Source: Candidatus Zixiibacteriota bacterium
Lineage (GTDB): Bacteria > Zixibacteria > MSB-5A5 > GN15 > JACZUZ01
NCBI GenBank assembly: GCA_024280775.1
Contig: JAJRPM010000015.1
Span: 269,721-333,720, forward strand
Direction of reading: 5' to 3'
Length of the DNA: 64,000 bases
Shown: in pieces, positions 58,537 through 64,000 of the stretch
Layout: the number at the start of each line of letters is the position of its first letter
How positions within the stretch are numbered: position 1 is the first letter of the stretch
Position numbers and translations under genes: made by a program
The notes under the pieces: model-generated
Database searches by the model: none
What the model was told of the DNA's origin: nothing
The model's input: the letters and a program-made list of their open reading frames with translations, nothing else

Positions 58537-60462
58537 ATGAAGACAAGAGAATTTATTCGCAGATTTCACTCATACGACAACCTGACCAAGAATATGTTGT
58601 GCTACACGGTAGCTATTATCTGCCTGATAGCGCTCCCAAGCTTGGCTAATGCCGACGAGGAGTGTGGAACTGTCGTTACTCCTGATATTATTGCTCTACA
58701 GCAATCTCTAACATCCGCTCTCAACGGCCCCTCGGGTCCGGGAAGTATGCAAGCTATTACACAATTTGACGTACCGGTTACATTTCATGTAGTGCGGCGT
58801 AGCGATGGAACCGGAGGATTATCAGATATTAGACTAAACAACGCTTTGCGAGATCTCAATCAACAATACGAGCAAGTAGGGATGCGTTTCTTTCGTTTGC
58901 GTCTTGGTGGCGATTACTATTTGCATGAAATCCACAGCGACAATTTCTATTTCAACACCAATTCGGGTTCAATGTATGACCAATTGCGCCAGCAAGGACC
59001 GGTGTCCAACACAGTCAACATTTGGTTTGCGCCAAACACCGGACTGTGCGGGCTTTCTTCGTTCCCGAATTCAGGCGTGCAGGGCACAATAATGGACAAT
59101 GCCTGCTCAGGTGTTTCCGGAAACAGTTCTACAATAGCGCATGAAGTGGGTCACTATTTCTTCCTGTATCACACTCACGAAACCGCTTTCGGCGCTGAAT
59201 GCACCGACAGCAGTAACTGTCTGACCGCCGGTGATTTGTTCTGTTCGACCCCGGCGGACCCGAGGCTTTCAGGGCTGGTTCAGGGTAATTGTGTCTATGG
59301 AGGCAATGTGAGCTTGCCGCCTGGTTGCAGTGGCGGAGCCTACAATCCGCAAACCGAAAACCTGATGTCCTATTCAAACAAAGACTGCCGTGATCTTTTC
59401 ACTCAGGAACAATCAGATAAGATGGTCTGGACTTTGTTGAACCTGCGCACCGAATTATTTCTATTCGATAGCTCGGACAATGACGCTGACGGTATCCTGG
59501 ATGTTGCAGATAATTGCCCACAGATTTTTAACCCCGAACAAATCGACTCTGACTTTGATGGCTACGCCGATATTTGCGCGCACGCTCAAATGGATGTAGA
59601 CCAGCCGCTGGGAAATTCTCCCCACACCGCCAATTTCTTTGGCTCATCGGATGTAGCGATAATCAATTGGAGCTGGGATTTCGGCGATGGCACAGTATCC
59701 ACAGAGCAATCACCCTCTCACGAATTTATCAACACAGGCTTCTACACTATCTCCCTAACCGCCTCAACTGTAGATTCTACCTATGTGGCCACAATGACTG
59801 AGCCAATAATTGTTGTGGCTGACACCGTCGAGTTTGCCTCACCGCTGATTGGCCTGGGAGAGGACACTGTGAGAGTCGATATTCTAGCGAATAACTCGCT
59901 TCCTGTCCGTCAATTTGAAATACCTTTGACGTGGTCGGGGCCATTTGACCTGGACTTCGTTTCAGTGTCAACTGCCGGACACCGCTCAAGTTATTTTGAA
60001 ACCGCCGAGGCTGTAAGTGTTGACCCGTTTAACGATCGCCTGGCGATAAGTTTGGTAACCTCAGCTGATGGCAGCGCTCCGTATCTTGCGCCTGGCTCTG
60101 GCCCCATAGCTACTATTTACTTTACTGTCTCAGGTGACCCCAGCGGCAATACTCTCCAGTTGGCTCTACAACCATATAGCATATACGAACTATCCTACGC
60201 CACTGATTTTGGTGTTTACACACCAACGGCGCTTCCCGGAGCGGTCATTGGCGAGCAATTTGTCTGCGGGGATGCAGATGGAACCGGTTCGGTAAATATC
60301 GCCGATGTGACATTTCTTATAGCGCGGATTTTCAGCGGTGGCCCGGGACCGGTTCCGAATCAGTCTGGCGATGCTGATGGTGACGGACAAGTCAATATCG
60401 GGGATGTGACTTTCTTAATTGAGAGAATCTTCAACGGCGGTCCAGACCCGATTTGTTCGTAG
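58537..60462 (+). CDS. Secreted M43-type metalloprotease with TSP3, PKD, cohesin-like and dockerin domains
   Basis: 641 aa. Signal peptide (core YTVAIICLIALPSLANA). The catalytic domain has HEVGHYFFLYH (H202, H206, H212) and a Met-turn NLMSYS (about 275-280), typical of M43 (pappalysin-like) zinc peptidases. Then a thrombospondin type 3 Ca-binding repeat (DNDADGILDVADNCPQ), a PKD domain (WSWDFGDGT, about 378-426), a cohesin-like beta domain (about 430-570) and a C-terminal dockerin type I pair (GDADGTGSVNIADVTFLI and GDADGDGQVNIGDVTFLI). The dockerin suggests docking to a surface protein. Confidence 0.9.
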   Translation: MKTREFIRRFHSYDNLTKNMLCYTVAIICLIALPSLANADEECGTVVTPDIIALQQSLTSALNGPSGPGSMQAITQFDVPVTFHVVRRSDGTGGLSDIRLNNALRDLNQQYEQVGMRFFRLRLGGDYYLHEIHSDNFYFNTNSGSMYDQLRQQGPVSNTVNIWFAPNTGLCGLSSFPNSGVQGTIMDNACSGVSGNSSTIAHEVGHYFFLYHTHETAFGAECTDSSNCLTAGDLFCSTPADPRLSGLVQGNCVYGGNVSLPPGCSGGAYNPQTENLMSYSNKDCRDLFTQEQSDKMVWTLLNLRTELFLFDSSDNDADGILDVADNCPQIFNPEQIDSDFDGYADICAHAQMDVDQPLGNSPHTANFFGSSDVAIINWSWDFGDGTVSTEQSPSHEFINTGFYTISLTASTVDSTYVATMTEPIIVVADTVEFASPLIGLGEDTVRVDILANNSLPVRQFEIPLTWSGPFDLDFVSVSTAGHRSSYFETAEAVSVDPFNDRLAISLVTSADGSAPYLAPGSGPIATIYFTVSGDPSGNTLQLALQPYSIYELSYATDFGVYTPTALPGAVIGEQFVCGDADGTGSVNIADVTFLIARIFSGGPGPVPNQSGDADGDGQVNIGDVTFLIERIFNGGPDPICS

Positions 60463-60523
60463 TCGAATGTTCGAAATAAGCAATAGATTATGATTCAAGC
60501 AAACGCTGTTTGATTTGTTTCCC

Positions 60524-60955
60524 ATGCCAGAGATTTCAGAAGAGTTGCTGAACTCCTACCATAGGACTTCTTATCTCGTGTTCCCTGGCGCCTCCTCTGA
60601 GCGCCAGCGCATCACCTTGCGTATCGGAAAACGCTCCCCTGAATTGGACAACCTGTTAGCAAAACTTGGCGTAACCAGTTGGGCTTTTCTCACTGCGCAT
60701 AATCCACGTTCAATTCGTCTTGAGCCTGCTGAAAACAATAGTCGCCACAGCAAACTTATCATGGCCTTGACTGGAGACAACTATTCTGTTCTGCCGGGAA
60801 AGAGTGTAGCTGACGCTGGAGACTGGCCTGATGAGGAATCAGCGCTTGTTCTGGGGATTGGCCTGAATGATGCGAAGAAAGTCTCCGCTGGATTTGAACA
60901 AAACGGATTCCTCTACGGCAAACCAGGACAAGCTATTGAGTTAGTCCTTTGTTGA
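60524..60955 (+). CDS. DUF3293 protein
   Basis: 143 aa, cytosolic, no signal peptide. The pattern ITLRIGKRSPELDNLL, FLTAHNPRSI, EN, WPDEESALVLGIG and FEQNGFLYG matches the DUF3293 family; function unknown. ATG 60524 is chosen over an in-frame TTG at 60515; no clear ribosome site is visible for either. Sits 61 bases after the metalloprotease gene. Confidence 0.75.
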   Translation: MPEISEELLNSYHRTSYLVFPGASSERQRITLRIGKRSPELDNLLAKLGVTSWAFLTAHNPRSIRLEPAENNSRHSKLIMALTGDNYSVLPGKSVADAGDWPDEESALVLGIGLNDAKKVSAGFEQNGFLYGKPGQAIELVLC

Positions 60956-61167
60956 TATAGAGTATCCTACTTCCAATCCACCTATCACAAAAGCATTTGC
61001 CCTAACGAAACAATCATGCGATACTACCTGCGGGTTGGATAGAGTCTTCACAGGTAGACTCTTGAAATTGCAATTGAATCGATAAAGCAATAGTCGAAAG
61101 CCCGCCAGATTGGACTTCCCTCACTTATGCCATATTACTTAGAATGATTATCAGAGGGAAACGATAG

Positions 61168-62400
61168 ATGCGCTATAAGCTTCAGACCATTTGCCTTTCC
61201 GGGTTGCTAGTATCACTACTTGGAGCCTGCTCCTCGACATCTGGCCCTGATAATCGCGTCCCGGGAACTCCCACGAAACCAAGCGGCCCACTGTTGGCTG
61301 TGATAAATCAACCAGTCACCTACACTGCCAGCTCAACTGACCCGGACAACAATCTTAGCAAACTTACTTTTTTCTGGGATGGGCAAGACACAACGGTCAT
61401 CTCTCTCGCCGCCGGTGTTTCCAGCGGCTCGGCTACACACATTTATAGCCGGTTGGGGAGTTTTCAAATCTTCGTGGTGGCAACAGATATTGCGGGACTG
61501 CGTTCGGACTCCTCTGACGGACTTCGCATAGATGTGGTCAAACCCGGACCATTGCCACCCAGCAAGCCGACCGGAGCAGACACCGCTTTTCTTACCCAGC
61601 GCTACACATATACCAGTTCAGCAATTTCACCTGACGCAGATTCTTTGTTCCTGACATTCCTTTGGGGCGATGGAGGCTCGACCAAAACAGGCTGGGATTC
61701 CAGCGGCTCTCTCTTTAGCGCCAGCCATATTTATTATGACACCGGAGCCTACATTATCCGGGTAGAGGCCACCGATGACTCCAGCCGCGTATCACTCAAG
61801 TCAATCGGCAGGACTATTCAAGCGCTGAACCAGGCGCCATTGAAACCGTCAGCGCCTTTCGGCCCGCAAACTGCAATTGTCGGCGAACTTTTAACTTTCC
61901 GATCGGCTACGGCTGACCCTGAAGGTGATTTCTTTTCAATGACATTTGACTGGGGCGATGGATTCAACAAAGTCACTGCTATGGGCGCCGGTGACCGTGA
62001 GTTTAGCGCGACATATCAGTACTCTGACACTGGCGTATTTGCCGTAAGAGTTTCTGCTACTGATATTTTTGGAAACATCTCTGATACTTCGCAGAGCGCC
62101 CTAATCCACATCCCAATCTTCCCCTCTGACACTGTGCAATTCATAGGTTCAGCTCTCGACAAACAAATTGTGACGATTTCCCCATCATGGAGTGTGACCT
62201 GGATAAATCGAGATCAAGGAATCATTCACACAATTATTGCGGACTCTACTGACATTTTCGGCCAGCCAATATTTCCGCCAAAGCTTCTCAAGAACGACGC
62301 CACCCACAGAGTGGTTTTCGAATCAACCGGAGTTTTTCGCTACCACTGTGGCGATCATCCCTCCGACCCTACCGAAATGGGGACAGTCACAGTTCGATAG
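61168..62400 (+). CDS. Lipoprotein with three PKD-like repeats and a C-terminal cupredoxin
   Basis: 410 aa. Lipobox LLGAC (Cys about 21). Three tandem PKD-like domains (about 38-125, 130-220, 226-315), each with an FxWGDG-type signature (FFWDGQD, FLWGDGG, FDWGDGF). The last 90 residues form a plastocyanin-like fold: WINRDQGIIHTI gives the first His, and YHCGDHPSDPTEMGTV gives Cys, His and Met of a type 1 copper site. GAGGG lies about 9 bases before ATG 61168. A surface copper electron carrier is plausible, given the cytochrome cluster nearby. Confidence 0.85.
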   Translation: MRYKLQTICLSGLLVSLLGACSSTSGPDNRVPGTPTKPSGPLLAVINQPVTYTASSTDPDNNLSKLTFFWDGQDTTVISLAAGVSSGSATHIYSRLGSFQIFVVATDIAGLRSDSSDGLRIDVVKPGPLPPSKPTGADTAFLTQRYTYTSSAISPDADSLFLTFLWGDGGSTKTGWDSSGSLFSASHIYYDTGAYIIRVEATDDSSRVSLKSIGRTIQALNQAPLKPSAPFGPQTAIVGELLTFRSATADPEGDFFSMTFDWGDGFNKVTAMGAGDREFSATYQYSDTGVFAVRVSATDIFGNISDTSQSALIHIPIFPSDTVQFIGSALDKQIVTISPSWSVTWINRDQGIIHTIIADSTDIFGQPIFPPKLLKNDATHRVVFESTGVFRYHCGDHPSDPTEMGTVTVR

Positions 62401-62551
62401 CTAGTTCCACTGCAAGTCGGGGTGATGGGCGACAAACACATGGTCAAACCCCTATCCATTGTCCCATGCGATAAAAACACAAAGTTGCACTAGAATCCGG
62501 TAATTCACCCTATTAGGTGAAACACTATAGCTTAGAAACCGGAGCATTGTC

Positions 62552-62695
62552 ATGAGCGCAAATTCGCTACTAAACCACCATCACGGCGCCTCTTATTTAC
62601 CGAACGAACCCATTTCAGGTTCGGACGCCCAAGGAATAATTTCGAACAGTCTCGATGAGGCTCTAATACATCCTATCAAAATGATCGGGCGGTAG
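62552..62695 (+). CDS. Possible small ORF (47 aa)
   Basis: ATG 62552 has a good GGAG 7 bases upstream. The product is hydrophilic (MSANSLLNHHHGASYL ... HPIKMIGR), with no motif. Its last 33 bases overlap the end of sxtJ in antisense. An inverted repeat TTCACC-CTATTA-GGTGAA (62504-62521) lies just upstream. Could be chance; the ribosome site is the only support. Confidence 0.3.
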   Translation: MSANSLLNHHHGASYLPNEPISGSDAQGIISNSLDEALIHPIKMIGR

Positions 62696-63070
62696 TGGCG
62701 TTCGTTCGGTCAGGTAGGATTCACAGTCGCGATCAATTTTGCGATGTAGTAAATCGCGACCGGTTATCTTTTGGATGATTCGTATTGGTGTAAACACTAG
62801 ATAAAGCATTAGCGCCATGATGATATGTAGGTTTATCCAGCCAAGGACCGCGCCGATTGTCATCCAGAAACGGAATATCCATTCTAGTGGCTTTCGTGCA
62901 AAGAGTGTAAGTACCACAGATAGTCCCGCTCCGGCCAGCCACCATTGCACATTGGGGCTTTCCTTATAGAATCCCCAAGCGGCGATAGCGCCGCAGATTA
63001 GCGCTGCGCCGTAGCCGAATTGCGTTAGTTGCTTCTGTGACGGCGCTTTGATTTTGAACGGGTTAGTCAA
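62663..63070 (-). CDS. SxtJ-family membrane protein
   Basis: 135 aa with about three to four membrane helices (AALICGAIAAWGFY, WWLAGAGLSVVLTLFA, WMTIGAVLGWINLHIIMALMLYL in pieces). Ends FDRMY. Proteins of this type regularly sit beside NodU/CmcH-type carbamoyltransferases, as here, where its ATG overlaps the carbamoyltransferase stop by 8 bases. Function unknown; possibly membrane recruitment of the transferase. Confidence 0.8.
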   Translation of the reverse strand: MTNPFKIKAPSQKQLTQFGYGAALICGAIAAWGFYKESPNVQWWLAGAGLSVVLTLFARKPLEWIFRFWMTIGAVLGWINLHIIMALMLYLVFTPIRIIQKITGRDLLHRKIDRDCESYLTERTPLPPDHFDRMY

Positions 63071-64000
63071 GCGGCAAATCCTTTCTCCAACTTGTTTCCA
63101 CCGGCTTCCCTTTACGTGCGCTCTTATCTATTAGAAAAGCGCCAATCGAGAGATAGTCCATGTCGGTGCGCAGAAAACACCGCACTGCATCAGCCGGTGA
63201 TTCAACAATTGGCTCACCGCGCACATTGAAACTTGTGTTCACTAAGACCGGACAACCTGTCTGATTCTCGAACTCATTGATCACAGCCCAATACAGGGGA
63301 TTCACTTTGTGATTCACTGTTTGCACTCTGGCGGAATTATCGACATGTGTCACTGCCTGAATCTTCGAGCGCACCTGATACAGCTTATCGAAGCCGGACT
63401 TGGTGTCACTGTCTTGAGGGGTAAGCTTATCCTCAGCAACCTGCGCAACGAGCAACATGTACGGACTCGGACAATCTATCTCAAACCAATCTGAAGCTCG
63501 CTCCTCCTTGACCACCGGAGCAAACGGACGGAACGATTCACGGAATTTGATTTTGACATTCATCCGGGTTTGCATGTCTGTGTCACGCGCATCGCCGAGA
63601 ATACTACGCGAACCAAGCGCTCTGGGGCCGAATTCCATACGTCCCTGAAACCAACCAACCACCGCGCCATCAGCTAAGAGCGCGGCAACTTCCTTGGCGA
63701 TAGTTTCAGGTTCTAGCTTCCGGTATGGAATCTCTTCCTCTTTTAGATAACTCTCGATCTGGTCGTTGGAATACTTCGGACCTAGTAAAGCGCCGCGCAT
63801 TGCATCAGGTTCTCGTTTTTTGCTGCGAGGTTTTTCGAGCTTGCGATGCCAAAACGCCAACGCCGCTCCCAAAGCCCCGCCTGCGTCACCGGAGGCCGGC
63901 TGAATCCATAGCTTATCAAAGATGCCAGAGCGCAGAACTTTTCCATTGGCCACGCAATTGAGAGCCACACCTCCGGCAAGACAGAGATTGGGCTCACCGG
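63063..64000 (-). CDS. Carbamoyltransferase, NodU/CmcH family (partial, C-terminal part)
   Basis: At least 312 codons; the 5' end is off the right edge. The visible part starts inside the kinase-like domain (GEPNLCLAGGVALNCVANGK) and includes GWFQGRMEFGPRALGSRSIL and RESFRPFAPVV, the tell-tale motifs of TobZ/NodU-type carbamoyltransferases that transfer a carbamoyl group from carbamoyl phosphate. The acceptor is unknown. The frame stays open to the edge, so an apparent start at 63968 is internal. Confidence 0.93.
   Translation of the reverse strand, partial: GEPNLCLAGGVALNCVANGKVLRSGIFDKLWIQPASGDAGGALGAALAFWHRKLEKPRSKKREPDAMRGALLGPKYSNDQIESYLKEEEIPYRKLEPETIAKEVAALLADGAVVGWFQGRMEFGPRALGSRSILGDARDTDMQTRMNVKIKFRESFRPFAPVVKEERASDWFEIDCPSPYMLLVAQVAEDKLTPQDSDTKSGFDKLYQVRSKIQAVTHVDNSARVQTVNHKVNPLYWAVINEFENQTGCPVLVNTSFNVRGEPIVESPADAVRCFLRTDMDYLSIGAFLIDKSARKGKPVETSWRKDLPLD

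Overview
The window looks like a chromosomal contig from an uncultured FCB-group bacterium, most likely candidate phylum Zixibacteria or a close relative. This is inference from the gene families: a dockerin/cohesin-like secreted metalloprotease, NHL-repeat lipoproteins, many multiheme c-type cytochromes, a SxtJ/carbamoyltransferase pair and abundant small palindromic intergenic repeats. It encodes a diderm: porin, outer-membrane beta-barrel and lipoproteins are all present.

Layout. (1) 1-11.3 kb, minus strand: the transcription/translation superoperon tRNA-Thr, tuf, tRNA-Trp, secE, nusG, rplK, rplA, rplJ, rplL, rpoB, rpoC (rpoC runs off the left edge), with a good sigma70-type promoter at 11248-11275 and an unrecognised 67-aa ORF between rpoB and rpoC. 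(2) 11.3-12.6 kb: tRNA-Gly and a gene-free island packed with palindromic repeats. (3) 12.6-19.4 kb, plus strand: an Rrf2-type regulator and a complete SUF iron-sulfur operon (sufC, B, D, Rieske ferredoxin, S, U, T). (4) 19.4-30.3 kb, minus strand: a carbon-metabolism operon tal-pgi-tkt-gnd-zwf-opcA/pgl-fbp that covers both branches of the pentose phosphate pathway. (5) 30.7-38.3 kb: a secreted CxxC/HMA-like protein with a porin, an amidohydrolase, and a secreted M16C metalloprotease. (6) 38.6-41.8 kb: a hybrid sensor kinase gene broken by two in-frame stop codons. (7) 42.1-48.9 kb: a YVTN propeller with a pentaheme lipoprotein, a CDP-alcohol phosphatidyltransferase with a HAD phosphatase, and a spermidine-synthase-like membrane protein split by an in-frame TAG. 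(8) 49.1-58.1 kb, minus strand: an extracellular-electron-transfer cluster of two tetraheme cytochromes, an NHL lipoprotein, a pentaheme lipoprotein, an outer-membrane beta-barrel, a second NHL protein and a 12-heme cytochrome. (9) 58.5-64 kb: the M43/dockerin protein, a DUF3293 protein, a PKD-cupredoxin lipoprotein, SxtJ and a carbamoyltransferase running off the right edge.

How the parts fit. The most interesting system is region 8. All components needed to carry electrons across an outer membrane and outward are encoded together: a pentaheme lipoprotein, a barrel, a large multiheme protein, and two small tetraheme proteins whose motif spacing resembles OmcE-type polymerising cytochromes. 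The leading tetraheme gene has a near-consensus sigma54 -24/-12 element (58202-58219) and, about 90 bp further upstream, a perfect TGTGA-N6-TCACA palindrome (58303-58320). The second theme is three in-frame nonsense codons (TAG, TAA, TAG) in two otherwise uninterrupted genes within 8 kb, with no accompanying frameshift.
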